Positions 1 through 9,137 of a stretch of DNA of 64,000 nucleotides are shown in pieces. Every line of letters begins with the position of its first letter. The first letter of the stretch is position 1. Under the pieces are notes generated by a model. That model saw only the letters and a program-made list of their open reading frames with translations, did no database searches and had not been told where the DNA came from. Source of the DNA: Ignisphaera sp. (GTDB taxonomy: Archaea; Thermoproteota; Thermoprotei_A; Sulfolobales; Ignisphaeraceae); NCBI GenBank assembly GCA_038831005.1, contig JAWBKZ010000004.1, forward strand, positions 124,001 through 188,000. Reading direction: 5' to 3'. A program made the translations under genes and the position numbers.

Positions 1-158
1 TAATTCTTCATGTAATATTTACATAACTCTCTGCTTACAGCTTCTGCTATACCGTCAGCTATATAGTCTGGGTGTCCAAGTCCCTTTCGTTCAACCATTT
101 CTATTGTTAGGTTCTCTACCCCTTGCCATGGATATTCGTATACATATATATTCTTCAT
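1..158 (-). CDS. mat: S-adenosylmethionine synthetase (archaeal type), 5' part only
   Basis: Reading the minus strand from ATG at 158 gives about 52 codons before the window edge. The peptide contains MVERKGLGHPDYIADGIAE, which matches the N-terminal signature of the archaeal methionine adenosyltransferase family (the KGxGHPDxxxDxIAE segment involved in substrate binding). The enzyme makes AdoMet from ATP and methionine in the cytoplasm. The rest of the gene lies left of position 1, so the truncation is an edge effect and not a mutation. The identification rests on this short but characteristic segment. Confidence 0.85.
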   Translation of the reverse strand, partial: MKNIYVYEYPWQGVENLTIEMVERKGLGHPDYIADGIAEAVSRELCKYYMKN

Positions 159-256
159 ATTACTGACCTCATCTGGGGTTATCAATATTCGTAGAGATTA
201 TGTATAATGTATATTGACAGCGTTTTTATTTTATCTTGATCTATCACTATACTTCT

Positions 257-421
257 TTAGCTAACTTCTTTAGCTAGTTTGTATGCCTTCATGAATATGT
301 TTAAACATGATTCAAATTGGCTGCATATTTTGCATTCTATTCTATCAATTGAGAATTCAAAATTTATTGGACAGTTACTGAATTTTCTTGGCTGATTTTT
401 ATTTTTACGTTTTTGAATCAA
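257..421 (-). CDS. 54-aa Cys-rich small protein, TTG start
   Basis: A short reading frame follows directly behind the Sm-like gene on the same strand. It begins with TTG at 421, two bases after that gene's stop. A strong Shine-Dalgarno-like GGAGGT lies inside the end of the Sm-like gene just upstream, which supports translation. The product is basic at the N-terminus and has four cysteines in the pattern CP-x11-C-x2-C-x5-C (residues 17, 30, 33 and 39), suggesting a small zinc or metal-binding knuckle. It ends at TAA (257-259). I do not recognise the family. The operon position suggests a link to RNA metabolism, which is inference. Confidence 0.6.
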   Translation of the reverse strand: MIQKRKNKNQPRKFSNCPINFEFSIDRIECKICSQFESCLNIFMKAYKLAKEVS

Positions 422-422
422 C

Positions 423-734
423 CTATACCTCCTTAGCTAATACTTGTCTTAATTTCGCTTCTGTAAAGTCTACTGAAATATAGAGTATTTGACTGCCCCT
501 TATAAATATCCTTCCATATTTTGCAACAGTTTCCCTACCCCCATCATTGTATTCTGTAGCCTCTTCTAGTACTACATTCATTGTAGGATCTGTAAGCACT
601 AACCTTCCCACGAACTCTGAACCTTCTTTTACTTTAACCATTACAGTTCTGTTCATAGAGCCTCTAAGCACGCGTAGAGGTGTTATAGATGGTCTCGTCT
701 GTGGTTGCGATGCCAAAATTTCTCTCCCTAACAA
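423..734 (-). CDS. Sm-like (LSm/SmAP) RNA-binding protein
   Basis: The protein has the Sm fold pattern: Sm1 around residues 25-60 (TVMVKVKEGSEFVGRL, then the MNVVLEEA strand) and Sm2 around 75-90 (GRIFIRGSQILYIS, with the conserved RG). Archaeal SmAPs form homoheptameric rings that bind U-rich RNA. At 103 residues it carries an N-terminal extension of about 20 residues and a short C-terminal tail (DFTEAKLRQVLAKEV) beyond the usual ~75-residue core. The first possible start is TTG at 734; the true start could lie slightly downstream. It is followed with no spacing by the 54-aa Cys-rich gene. Confidence 0.85.
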   Translation of the reverse strand: MLGREILASQPQTRPSITPLRVLRGSMNRTVMVKVKEGSEFVGRLVLTDPTMNVVLEEATEYNDGGRETVAKYGRIFIRGSQILYISVDFTEAKLRQVLAKEV

Positions 735-782
735 TGAACTACGTATTTTTGGCGGTATTAAAAGTTTAGTGGGAAATAGATA

Positions 783-1502
783 ATGAATAGTTTAATAGCT
801 CATTCAATTATCAAAATCGGTAAGGATCTAAAGAATGTGATACTAATTGGTGTACCAATAATGTCAGGTTTCCTGGTAGTTGTAGAACATTTAGAGCCAT
901 GCTTAAATAGATGGATATTAGCAGAATACGAGTTTGTAGCAAAAATTTATGGATCTAGAGTCATTTTTACAAATATCAAAAACAAAGAACATTACAGAAT
1001 ATTGTCGCGCTATGCTAAAGTATATAACATATCTATAACAGATATGCTGAAGGATTGTGATCATGTAATCGTTCTGGACCCTGAAGCTGATAAAGAACTA
1101 GAGCCTGAAGAACTAGCAAGCATAGAATATGTTATTCTAGGAGGTATAATGGGCAATCATCCACCTAGAAAAAGAACCAAGCTCTATATAACTAATAGAT
1201 TACCTCATTCTAGAGCTCGTAATCTTGGAAAACTCCAGTACACCATTTCTGGAGCTACATATGTTTTAAGGCAAATTGAATTAGGAAAGAAAGTACGCGA
1301 TATAAAGTTTATTTATGGATTAAACGTGAAAAAGATTTTAGGAAATAACGTAGAAGTGGATATTCATCTTCCTTACGCTTTTCCTTTAGATGAGTATGGA
1401 AATATAGTTTTACCTGATGATTATCTTGAGATAGTTACGAACCATCTCATAGTTCATGAGAGTCGCATCTTAACCACAACAGTTAAGGACAACATATGTT
1501 AA
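783..1502 (+). CDS. SFM1/DUF431-like SPOUT methyltransferase
   Basis: This 239-residue protein contains ILGGIMGNHPPRKRT near residue 117, a hallmark of the SPOUT-class AdoMet-dependent methyltransferases of the SFM1-like family (formerly DUF431). The eukaryotic member Sfm1 methylates an arginine of ribosomal protein uS3; archaeal members are unassigned between protein and RNA targets. The downstream segment (NRLPHSRARNLGKLQYT...GATYVLRQI) fits the knotted C-terminal half. It is divergent from the Sm-like gene, with 48 bases between the two starts. Its 3' end overlaps the next minus-strand gene by about 30 bases. Confidence 0.75.
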   Translation: MNSLIAHSIIKIGKDLKNVILIGVPIMSGFLVVVEHLEPCLNRWILAEYEFVAKIYGSRVIFTNIKNKEHYRILSRYAKVYNISITDMLKDCDHVIVLDPEADKELEPEELASIEYVILGGIMGNHPPRKRTKLYITNRLPHSRARNLGKLQYTISGATYVLRQIELGKKVRDIKFIYGLNVKKILGNNVEVDIHLPYAFPLDEYGNIVLPDDYLEIVTNHLIVHESRILTTTVKDNIC

Positions 1503-1769
1503 AATTGATATAGCAAAATAAACAGAGCTCCCACGAAAGAGCAGATCAAATTTTGTATCTACTTTTACAAGTAATTTAATAATAATTATACTAGGTATGT
1601 ATAAGAGAGGCAAATATATCCATGTAAAATACGGAGCCAAATCATTAAAAATATTGTAAAGTACTGAAAGAAATAATCCTGTGTTGACTAAAATAGATAT
1701 TATGATTCCGCATAAAACTCCATATATCCCTCTAAGAAGTATTATAATAAACTGAATACTTAGCTTCAT
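1470..1769 (-). CDS. small multi-pass membrane protein
   Basis: A hydrophobic protein of about 99 residues from the ATG at 1769; a longer form from 1796 is possible but would overlap the divergent RqcH gene more. About three membrane spans are visible: near residues 4-30, 35-57 and 80-98. No catalytic motif is recognisable. The 3' end overlaps the tail of the SFM1-like gene by 33 bases. It could be a lineage-specific membrane protein; a non-coding shadow is unlikely because of its consistent membrane-protein composition. Confidence 0.5.
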   Translation of the reverse strand: MKLSIQFIIILLRGIYGVLCGIIISILVNTGLFLSVLYNIFNDLAPYFTWIYLPLLYIPSIIIIKLLVKVDTKFDLLFRGSSVYFAISILTYVVLNCCG

Positions 1770-1819
1770 TGAAGTGCTGCTATATGGATTCAGCATATAC
1801 TCACCGAAAAAAATTAAGT

Positions 1820-3772
1820 ATGAGCTGGCTAGATTTAAAATTATGGTTAAAAGAGCAAGGCGGTATCGTGACTCATTCGTATATAGATAAATTGTACTAT
1901 ATTCCAGAGGGACCTATACTTCTAATGAAACTATACAACAGTGGTAAATCTTTATCGTTCTGGTTGATCGTAGAGCCATCAAAAAGGGTAAGTGTATCTT
2001 TTAGTGATCTAGCACCTGAAACCTACCCTGAACCTCCCCAGAAGATATGGAGATCTCTGCTTAAGGACTGCTACATTAGTGATCTTTCCCAAATCACTTG
2101 TGAGAGAATATTCTATATAAATCTAAACTGTAGATCTACAACCAGAAAAATTGTTGTAGAGCTTCTACCTAGAGGAAGTATATGCGTACTAAATGAGGAT
2201 AACAGAATACTTTTATGTAACGAATACAAACATATGAAGGATAGAGAATTAAAACCAGGTCTAATATATGTGCCTCCTCCTTTGCAACATTTTTGTATGA
2301 ATCTTTCTGAGATATTTTATAAGGTTGGTAGAACAACCAATCTAGATGTTACCCGAATTCTTGTTAGAGAATCTGGAGTGCCACCAGAGATTGCTGAAAC
2401 TATATCAATTCAATGCTACGTAAAAGGTAAAAAATTGGGGGAGCTATCGGATTCAGAAATCCAATGCTTAGCCACAACATACAAAAATATTATTGATGCT
2501 ATAGAGAATAGCTATAAAGCATGTATAGTTTATGATGAAAATGGTGTACCTATAGGTTTCTACCCATATATTCCGTTGCAGTTTACTAATCATAAAATCG
2601 AATATTATTCTACACTTAATGATGCAATAAACAGGTATTATGAAAACGAATTCAAGGAGATACTATTAACAGTATATTCACATAATCTAAAGAAAGAAAT
2701 TGATAGTATGAAGAAAACCATAGATAGAATTGATTATATGGTACAAGAGTTGAGGAAGAAATCTGTAGAACTAGAAAAGAGATTAAAAATAATAGAGGAA
2801 AACTATGACTATTTCGAGCAGCTTCACAAATGTATTCTTGATAAAATAAAGTCTAACGGTTGGAATGAAATTCTATTGTGTGGTTCTATACACGATTTTT
2901 CTCCATCGTCAGGAACGTATAGAGTAAAACAAGGAGAAATTATTTTGGAACTCGACGTCAGAAAAAGCTTTATTGAGAATTACAATAATTTACGTAAGTC
3001 TCTGGCATCAATTTATAAATCTATCAATCGAGCAGAAAAGGAAAAAAATGATATTCTAAACAGACTTCAGGAGCTATATAAACAGATAGAGTATAAAGAA
3101 AAAAGGATTAGCTATAGAATGAAAAAAGCAAAAGAATGGTACGAGTCGTATATATGGTATATTACATCATCTGGATTCTTAGTAATTGGTGGAAAAAATG
3201 CTTCACAAAATATGAAAATTATAAGAAGATTGGTTGATTCAGATGATATAGTGCTTCATGCTGATGTTCATGGTGCAAGTACCGTAGTTATAAAAACCTA
3301 TGGAAAGAGTGTCGATTATGATAGCATTAAGGAGGCATCTCTAATAGCAGCTTGTTATAGTAAAGCATGGAAGAATAAGTTATTTAGTGTTGATGTTTTT
3401 TGGGTAAAAGGATCTCAAATATCGTTATCTCCACCCTCAGGAGAATATCTTCAGAAAGGTTCGTATATGATTTATGGAGAGAGAAACTATTTAAGAAACA
3501 TTGAACTTAAGTTAGCTATAGGTATTGAGATAGTAAATGAAAATTTGATTAGAATATTGATAGGTCCTGAAGATGTGATAAGTAAGAGGACTATAGCATA
3601 CTTTGTCATAATTCCGGGAGATGATGATCCTCAGAGCATTGCAAACAATTTCATTGAATTCTTAAAATCAAAAAAACTTGATGAGATAGCAATAACAGTA
3701 AATATTAATGAAGTCGTTGATAAGACGCCTGGTAGAAGTAAAGTAGTTAAACTGGTAGTAAATTATAAGTAA
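1820..3772 (+). CDS. rqcH: RqcH/Rqc2/NEMF homologue (NFACT family)
   Basis: From ATG 1820 the protein begins MSWLDLKLWLKEQGG, the usual start of archaeal NFACT-N. Residues up to about 300 form the NFACT-N/HhH region. A charged coiled coil follows, and an NFACT-R (DUF814) domain around 460-560 contains GFLVIGGKNASQN and VLHADVHGAS. RqcH/Rqc2 proteins bind stalled large ribosomal subunits with peptidyl-tRNA and add C-terminal tails that mark the nascent chain for degradation. In-frame ATG codons also exist at 1769 and 1784, but 1820 leaves room for a promoter shared with the divergent small membrane protein. The rescue factors Pelota and aRF1 lie elsewhere in the window. Confidence 0.85.
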   Translation: MSWLDLKLWLKEQGGIVTHSYIDKLYYIPEGPILLMKLYNSGKSLSFWLIVEPSKRVSVSFSDLAPETYPEPPQKIWRSLLKDCYISDLSQITCERIFYINLNCRSTTRKIVVELLPRGSICVLNEDNRILLCNEYKHMKDRELKPGLIYVPPPLQHFCMNLSEIFYKVGRTTNLDVTRILVRESGVPPEIAETISIQCYVKGKKLGELSDSEIQCLATTYKNIIDAIENSYKACIVYDENGVPIGFYPYIPLQFTNHKIEYYSTLNDAINRYYENEFKEILLTVYSHNLKKEIDSMKKTIDRIDYMVQELRKKSVELEKRLKIIEENYDYFEQLHKCILDKIKSNGWNEILLCGSIHDFSPSSGTYRVKQGEIILELDVRKSFIENYNNLRKSLASIYKSINRAEKEKNDILNRLQELYKQIEYKEKRISYRMKKAKEWYESYIWYITSSGFLVIGGKNASQNMKIIRRLVDSDDIVLHADVHGASTVVIKTYGKSVDYDSIKEASLIAACYSKAWKNKLFSVDVFWVKGSQISLSPPSGEYLQKGSYMIYGERNYLRNIELKLAIGIEIVNENLIRILIGPEDVISKRTIAYFVIIPGDDDPQSIANNFIEFLKSKKLDEIAITVNINEVVDKTPGRSKVVKLVVNYK

Positions 3773-3779
3773 GATTTAG

Positions 3780-4196
3780 GTGACTAATGTGCTAAAAGCT
3801 TCAGATATAATGGTTCCGAATCCCATTCAAATCAGGGGTGGAGCTACGGTATATGAAGGTATAAAACTTATGGAGCAGTACAATATAGCTTCATTAATAG
3901 TAATAGATGATAACGGTGTAGTTCTGGGTATTGTTACAGCTAAAGACTTGATAATAAAGGTTATAGCTAAGAATCTCGATACAAAAGCTGTGAAAATGAT
4001 AGACATAGTCTCAAGACCTGTAACAGTAGTTGAACCGGATACCCTCCTCAAAGACGTCATAATGTTAATGATAGGGACGGGACATGGACATATCCCAGTA
4101 ATAAATAGATCTGGAAAAGCATTAGGAATAGTTACCATAGATGATGTCCTCAAGTTTGTCCCGGAACTTCTTGAACTAGTAGAATTGCGAAGATAA
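3780..4196 (+). CDS. tandem CBS-domain protein
   Basis: A 138-residue protein of two CBS repeats (about 8-65 and 73-135), each with the typical pattern DIMVPNPIQIRGGATVYEG / VVLGIVTAKDL and IVSRPVTVVEPDTLL / ALGIVTIDDVL. CBS pairs (Bateman modules) bind adenosine nucleotides and act as energy sensors, alone or with a partner. The start is GTG at 3780, eight bases after the RqcH stop, so it is probably cotranscribed with rqcH. No fused catalytic domain is present, so its client is unknown. Confidence 0.9.
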   Translation: MTNVLKASDIMVPNPIQIRGGATVYEGIKLMEQYNIASLIVIDDNGVVLGIVTAKDLIIKVIAKNLDTKAVKMIDIVSRPVTVVEPDTLLKDVIMLMIGTGHGHIPVINRSGKALGIVTIDDVLKFVPELLELVELRR

Positions 4197-4375
4197 ACAA
4201 TAATGTGATGTATGATAATACAGAACTATAATAATCTATGTACCTTATGTGCCACTAACTATACTAAAGGTGGATTACTAGATTATTAGAAGAGTTTTAC
4301 TTAAGTATTTCTAACTAGAATTGGTGAGGATAATGTTTGTTTTGTAGTTCATATAATAGACAATATAATACAAAA

Positions 4376-5509
4376 TCATGTTCCATACTTCTTTGACCAT
4401 TCTTCATATTTTTTCAATAGCTCTAGAGAAATACTGGGTTTTCTATTTTTCAAAACCTCTGTAAAATCGTTCATGGCAATAGGTCTTGGATTTCCATCTA
4501 TTTTTCCAGATCGGAATAATTCCCTTATAGTTCTAAGATACGATTCTAAAACTATGTCTCTTATATCACTAGCAGAATAGCCTTCCGTAAGTACAGCTAA
4601 TGTTTCAAAATCAACATCATTTGACACATTTAAAGATTTCGTATAGTATTCAAATAGATGTTTTCGTGTCTTTGTATCTGGAGGAGGTATGTATATTCTT
4701 TTTTGAAATCTACGTAGAAATCCTATGTCTAGCTTCCATGGTTTATTTGTGGCTGCAATAGCATATATGAAGTATTTTTCCCCTTTTTCAGTAAGCCCAT
4801 CTAGTTCTTGAAGGAACTGATTTCTGACTCTCACTTCCCCGCCAATTTCATGCTCATACATACCAAGCAGATCATCAGCTTCGTCAAGAAATACTATAAC
4901 AGGTTTTTCTCTTCCTACTTTACGAGCATAATCAAAAATAGCTGACACCTTTCGCTCTGATTCACCAAGCCATTTAGATAACAAGTTCGATGACTTAATA
5001 TACATGAAAATCCCTTCAATTTCATTGACTATGGCTGCAACCAGTAGTGTTTTACCACATCCTGGAGGTCCATATAAGAGTATTCCTTTGTGCCATCCAA
5101 AAGGAAATAGATCTGGTCTTTTATATGGATATATTACTGATTCTATTATTGTCTGCTTTACTTCATCAAGCCCCACTACGTCTTCAAATCTTATGCTAGG
5201 TTTTTTATTTACAATGAACTCCTTGATTGATTCTTCTATATCGGCTTTGGATTCGTTATCTCCTCCTAATGGTATAGAGATTTGCGATTCTTTTTCTAGT
5301 TCTTGAGCCTTTCTGATATAGGATTCAGCAATATTTCTATACATATTGCTAATAGTATCATTCCTGTAATTGTTTGCTAGCATGAATAGAATCTCTGCCG
5401 CTTTTCTATAGTTTTTTGCAGCATCTAGTTTATTACCCATTTTTTCATTAATTAATGCCTCATTTAAGTGTTTCCTTGCCAGACTTTCAAGGTATTCCCT
5501 ACTACTCAT
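4376..5509 (-). CDS. cdvC: CdvC, Vps4-like AAA ATPase of the archaeal ESCRT division machinery
   Basis: Residues 1-75 form an MIT-type three-helix bundle, followed by an AAA+ module with Walker A GPPGCGKT at 147-154, Walker B VIVFLDE ending at 210, and an arginine-rich sensor region (LRRFQKRIYIPPPD). CdvC/Vps4 disassembles and remodels CdvB (ESCRT-III) polymers during cytokinesis in crenarchaea. The length (377 aa) is normal. It is the last gene of the cdvA-cdvB-cdvC series, 72 bases after cdvB. The MIT domain would bind a proline-rich MIM2-like segment visible in CdvB. Confidence 0.95.
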   Translation of the reverse strand: MSSREYLESLARKHLNEALINEKMGNKLDAAKNYRKAAEILFMLANNYRNDTISNMYRNIAESYIRKAQELEKESQISIPLGGDNESKADIEESIKEFIVNKKPSIRFEDVVGLDEVKQTIIESVIYPYKRPDLFPFGWHKGILLYGPPGCGKTLLVAAIVNEIEGIFMYIKSSNLLSKWLGESERKVSAIFDYARKVGREKPVIVFLDEADDLLGMYEHEIGGEVRVRNQFLQELDGLTEKGEKYFIYAIAATNKPWKLDIGFLRRFQKRIYIPPPDTKTRKHLFEYYTKSLNVSNDVDFETLAVLTEGYSASDIRDIVLESYLRTIRELFRSGKIDGNPRPIAMNDFTEVLKNRKPSISLELLKKYEEWSKKYGT

Positions 5510-5581
5510 ATACTCACCAAGTGGTACTCTTCCACCCCAGAACTATATATACTGCCTAACTCTAAGAGTAAATAATAAAAA

Positions 5582-6448
5582 TCATGTAATTCTTATAAAT
5601 CCTTTTTCCTCTAATCTTTTGAGAATTTTTATTACTTCATCCTTCGTTATACCAAAAGTCTTTGCACATTCATTTATATCTAACATTCCATTCTTATTCA
5701 ATATATAATGGTATATCCTTATTTCTAAATTGTTACTAGCATTATGATTATAATAAGATGTGGGTACAGCCGTAGGAATAGAACTTCTATTACTTATGAA
5801 TCTCTCTTCTCTTTGTATTCTATTAACTACTTCTCTGTTTACTGAATCAATCATATTCTTTAGCTGTATAGGTAAAGGCTGTAGACTCGATCTCATATTT
5901 TCTTCAGCTTTAGACTCCGCCTCTTTCATTATTTCTTCTACTTCTTTTGTTTTAATGAATATATTCACACTTGGTTCAGGAGCTTGTGTAGACGATACTA
6001 ATGAGTTTGTATTACTAACTATAGTATCGAGCATTGATGCTAATTCTGGCATAGTGGGTGTAAACATATTCTTCAATTCATTAAGTATGCCGAGAGCTGT
6101 AGAGAGAGTCTTCATGTCACTAACTATATCCATTGTTCTTAATCGCTCTAATACCCTTTCTATAGCTAGCAAGGCTATATTGACAAATTTTACTAATTTC
6201 CTAACCTCAACAATTTCTGATGCATATATAGCTGCTCTTTCTCTATCGTTATAACTTAAAGCTTTCACAGCATTAGCTAATAGCTCATCATCTCTTTCCT
6301 TCAACCTTCTCTTGACTTCCTCGAGCCTTAGTTTAAGCTCATTAATAGATGATGATAGATATATAAGTACCCCCTTCTGTTTATCTCTGGATGATGATAT
6401 CTTTATTAGTTTAGCAAAAGAGTCAAAAATTCCTGCGGGTGTTGACAT
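5582..6448 (-). CDS. cdvB: CdvB, ESCRT-III-like division protein
   Basis: A 288-residue protein whose first ~160 residues are a long-helix Snf7-like ESCRT-III core (KGVLIYLSSSINELKLRLEE onward). A MIM2-like proline motif (LQPLPIQLKNM) follows near residue 193. The C-terminus (about 245-288) is a winged helix (DINECAKTFGITKDEVIKIL). In Sulfolobus this winged helix binds the E3B peptide of CdvA, recruiting CdvB to the mid-cell membrane, while MIM2 recruits CdvC. It starts at ATG 6448, 38 bases after cdvA. All expected functional parts are present. Confidence 0.93.
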   Translation of the reverse strand: MSTPAGIFDSFAKLIKISSSRDKQKGVLIYLSSSINELKLRLEEVKRRLKERDDELLANAVKALSYNDRERAAIYASEIVEVRKLVKFVNIALLAIERVLERLRTMDIVSDMKTLSTALGILNELKNMFTPTMPELASMLDTIVSNTNSLVSSTQAPEPSVNIFIKTKEVEEIMKEAESKAEENMRSSLQPLPIQLKNMIDSVNREVVNRIQREERFISNRSSIPTAVPTSYYNHNASNNLEIRIYHYILNKNGMLDINECAKTFGITKDEVIKILKRLEEKGFIRIT

Positions 6449-6486
6449 AAATTCCTGCCTCGTAATATTGTATTCGTTTATGTTCT

Positions 6487-7185
6487 CTAGCTCGTAACCT
6501 TAACAGCTATTGGTCCACTTTGTATGTTTACATTCACTATTTCATCAGCTTTTTCAGGTTCGAAAGATTGGAGTACCGAAGTAAGTTCTTCTTCGAGTTT
6601 GGAAAGTAAAGATGTGTGCTTCTCGATATCCTTTTTCTCATCTAATGCTGTTTGTTTTGCATATCTCATAAAGTCTGCAGAAACTTTGAAGCCATTTTCG
6701 GGTAACTCGCCTGAAGTATAGCTTATCATCAAGTTTGTCATAGCCTTCTCTATGTGTATAATGAAGTTCTCTATATCGTATTGTCTTTTCCTTATGACAT
6801 CTTTAAGTGATTTTGTTTCGATCTTTACTTTATTTATTTCCTTATCGAATTTCTCCTTAAGCTCTTTATATGCATGTTGGGGAACCTGGTTCTTTTTATA
6901 GAGTTCCTCGAGAGCTTTTATTCTCTTTCTCAAGATATCAAGCTTTCGCTCAAGCTTTTGAGCTTCTACGAGCCATTCAGGCAAAACCTTTATTCCGTCA
7001 TCTTTGTTTTCTAATCTTTCTGCAGGTATAGTTTCATATGTGGAATCATTTATCATAATCTCTACTCCTGTAACTTTGCCATCAATTTCGCTGTATACAC
7101 CTACAACTACACCAATCTTTCTACCATAGACATCGGATATTGATTGACCCAAGCATGTAGCAATTTTTTCTATCGTTATACTCAT
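6487..7185 (-). CDS. cdvA: CdvA, crenarchaeal division scaffold
   Basis: The N-terminal ~65 residues form a PRC-barrel-like beta domain (GQSISDVYGRKIGVVVGVYS). A long charged coiled coil spans about 75-205, and a short C-terminal peptide ends in GPIAVKVTS, matching the E3B motif that contacts the CdvB winged helix. CdvA polymerises on membrane and recruits ESCRT-III. I chose ATG 7185, which has a GGGTGAT ribosome-binding sequence upstream, over the in-frame GTG at 7194. A TATA-like element lies at 7221-7230. First gene of the cdv series. Confidence 0.93.
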   Translation of the reverse strand: MSITIEKIATCLGQSISDVYGRKIGVVVGVYSEIDGKVTGVEIMINDSTYETIPAERLENKDDGIKVLPEWLVEAQKLERKLDILRKRIKALEELYKKNQVPQHAYKELKEKFDKEINKVKIETKSLKDVIRKRQYDIENFIIHIEKAMTNLMISYTSGELPENGFKVSADFMRYAKQTALDEKKDIEKHTSLLSKLEEELTSVLQSFEPEKADEIVNVNIQSGPIAVKVTS

Positions 7186-7220
7186 GAATATCACCCTGAT
7201 TTATTTGCTTACAGCATAAT

Positions 7221-7230
7221 ATTTATAAAA
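7221..7230 (-). promoter_or_regulatory. TATA box for the cdvA-cdvB-cdvC genes
   Basis: On the minus strand TTTTATAAAT lies about 36-45 bases before the cdvA ATG at 7185. That is the usual distance for a crenarchaeal promoter with a short 5' leader carrying the GGGTGAT ribosome-binding sequence. Position and sequence are seen; promoter activity is inferred. Confidence 0.5.
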
Positions 7231-7281
7231 AGTGTGACATACATAGATCATTCAACTATATGTATATACATATAATATAAT

Positions 7282-8991
7282 TTAGTGAAATAATACTGAT
7301 GTAAGACATAATATTAATGTTAATATATATACAAGAGAAAATGATGCTAGCAGATACCTAATGATCTTTTGGCTTACAAGTTTAGCCAATTCAAGAAGCT
7401 CGAATATTTTTTGACCTACAATTTTACTTTTAACTGCGATTTTAGATGAATATATTGTAGCATCCTCAATAGAGCTTAGACTCATCTTTAATGCTAATTC
7501 GACAGCCTTAACTAGATGGAAATTCAGTTCTATTGCTTGATATGGTTCTTTAAATGTAATACCTGAACATGTATGATCATCAGCCGTAAATATCTCTGCA
7601 TCAGTATATCCCATATCCATTGCTAGTTTTCTCAATGTTTCTCTAACACCAATTAGGGCATTATTGCCATACAAATATATGATAGCGTACATGGAGTTGT
7701 TACACTTGATTGTCAAAACCTTAACTTTGTTACTACATAATCCACCTACATATCCTTTAACATATGCTTCACCATAACCTGCGCCAAGTCCTTTACAGAC
7801 TCCCGTACTTCTTGATAACGATGACAATATTATGTTTTCATATGCATTTGAATCCTCTATAGGTGTTCCTTTAACATTATGACAATCTATTATGGCTACA
7901 TCTCTTAATCCATACATTTTTCCAAGCTCTAAAGCCCTTAGCTGAACTTCAAATGGGATATCATCATTACCTACTATTGGTGTTGAAATAGCTATAAAGG
8001 ATGCATTATTTGTTTGAAATACAAACGCCTCGAAATGATTATCATGAACCCTAAAGGGTCTATACAGTATGTCTTCTGTAAATTCGTCCATTGAATTCAA
8101 TCTATCAACAACTTCCTTAACATATCGCTGACTTTCATTAACGCTAACTATGTTTCTTTCATGAGATCCCGCACCATGGAAAACTAGGGGAACTATGGTG
8201 GTATCTCTTGTTAGTTGATCAAACATATGTGGTATTGCTGAGCTACCAACATTCCTAAAGGGTCCAAAATGAATCTCTGGTACTAGATATGCAATTGTTT
8301 TTGATTTTGTTCTAAATAATATTATATGTGTAACAATGTTTGATTCCTGACTTATAGAATTGAGTGCTAATGAGAAGTCTTCATCAGTATTTAAAAGCAT
8401 TGACTTTATCCAAGCATTTGCTATCTTAAATATATCTAGCTCTCTATGGCTACTAGATATGATTTTCACAAAATACAGTGATATAGCTATTGGCAGAGAC
8501 GATATGATTAACCTAACAACAATTCTATATAACATAAACCTATCCGTAAATATCATGAACAGAAATTCCGCGGTTAATGTGTATACAATTACCGTATATG
8601 ATTTGTACCGCGATCCTGTAAAACTCCTTAATACAATAACACCTAACAATGGTATGACAATGTAGGCCAACCCATAGATCCCTGCTAAAGCTCCCAGCAA
8701 TTCAAGAGGTATTCCCGGAACCAGAAGAAAAAAAGCCATATTTATAGCCTGTCTAGCTCTTGTGTAAGGTATTAATAACTTTATGTAAAGTGGTAAGAAT
8801 ACAATAAACATTGTATGAATTATAGATGTTGATGCTGTCTCCTTTAGATCTATTCTATTGCTATACCACATTAGTACATAGATTAGAATTAATACTGTCA
8901 GAATGAATGTATAGAGGTATTTTGAAGGACTAGAAAGACCCGACGGTATCCTTAATGTTCTATAGTACTTTAAGGCTCTCTCGTCTAACAT
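7282..8991 (-). CDS. DUF2070 membrane protein, predicted membrane-associated hydrolase
   Basis: A 569-residue protein with about six membrane spans in the first ~185 residues, a large non-membrane domain (about 190-535) and a final C-terminal span. The soluble part carries His/Asp-rich signatures in order: FHGAGSHERN, VHDNHFE, IDCHN and ADDHTCSG. This fits the archaeal DUF2070 family, which I recall being linked at low similarity to the neutral ceramidase/lipid hydrolase superfamily; that link is from memory. It lies upstream of cdvA on the same strand, with about 97 bases between. A role in membrane lipid turnover is speculative. Confidence 0.7.
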   Translation of the reverse strand: MLDERALKYYRTLRIPSGLSSPSKYLYTFILTVLILIYVLMWYSNRIDLKETASTSIIHTMFIVFLPLYIKLLIPYTRARQAINMAFFLLVPGIPLELLGALAGIYGLAYIVIPLLGVIVLRSFTGSRYKSYTVIVYTLTAEFLFMIFTDRFMLYRIVVRLIISSLPIAISLYFVKIISSSHRELDIFKIANAWIKSMLLNTDEDFSLALNSISQESNIVTHIILFRTKSKTIAYLVPEIHFGPFRNVGSSAIPHMFDQLTRDTTIVPLVFHGAGSHERNIVSVNESQRYVKEVVDRLNSMDEFTEDILYRPFRVHDNHFEAFVFQTNNASFIAISTPIVGNDDIPFEVQLRALELGKMYGLRDVAIIDCHNVKGTPIEDSNAYENIILSSLSRSTGVCKGLGAGYGEAYVKGYVGGLCSNKVKVLTIKCNNSMYAIIYLYGNNALIGVRETLRKLAMDMGYTDAEIFTADDHTCSGITFKEPYQAIELNFHLVKAVELALKMSLSSIEDATIYSSKIAVKSKIVGQKIFELLELAKLVSQKIIRYLLASFSLVYILTLILCLTSVLFH

Positions 8992-9137
8992 TGATCCCTA
9001 CCTGTACATTAAATGTATATCAATAGCTTACAGTTATTACTGATTACTAAAAAGACGTCCTTAGATTAAGTTTTTAAGTATTAAAACTGTACTGAGTTCT
9101 ATCAGAACCCAGAAAACTTCGATATTGGTATAATAAC

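Noticed and set aside
5760-6254. Long plus-strand frame antisense to cdvB
   Set aside because: A Ser/Leu/Ile-rich translation typical of a shadow frame over a helical gene; cdvB on the other strand is certain.
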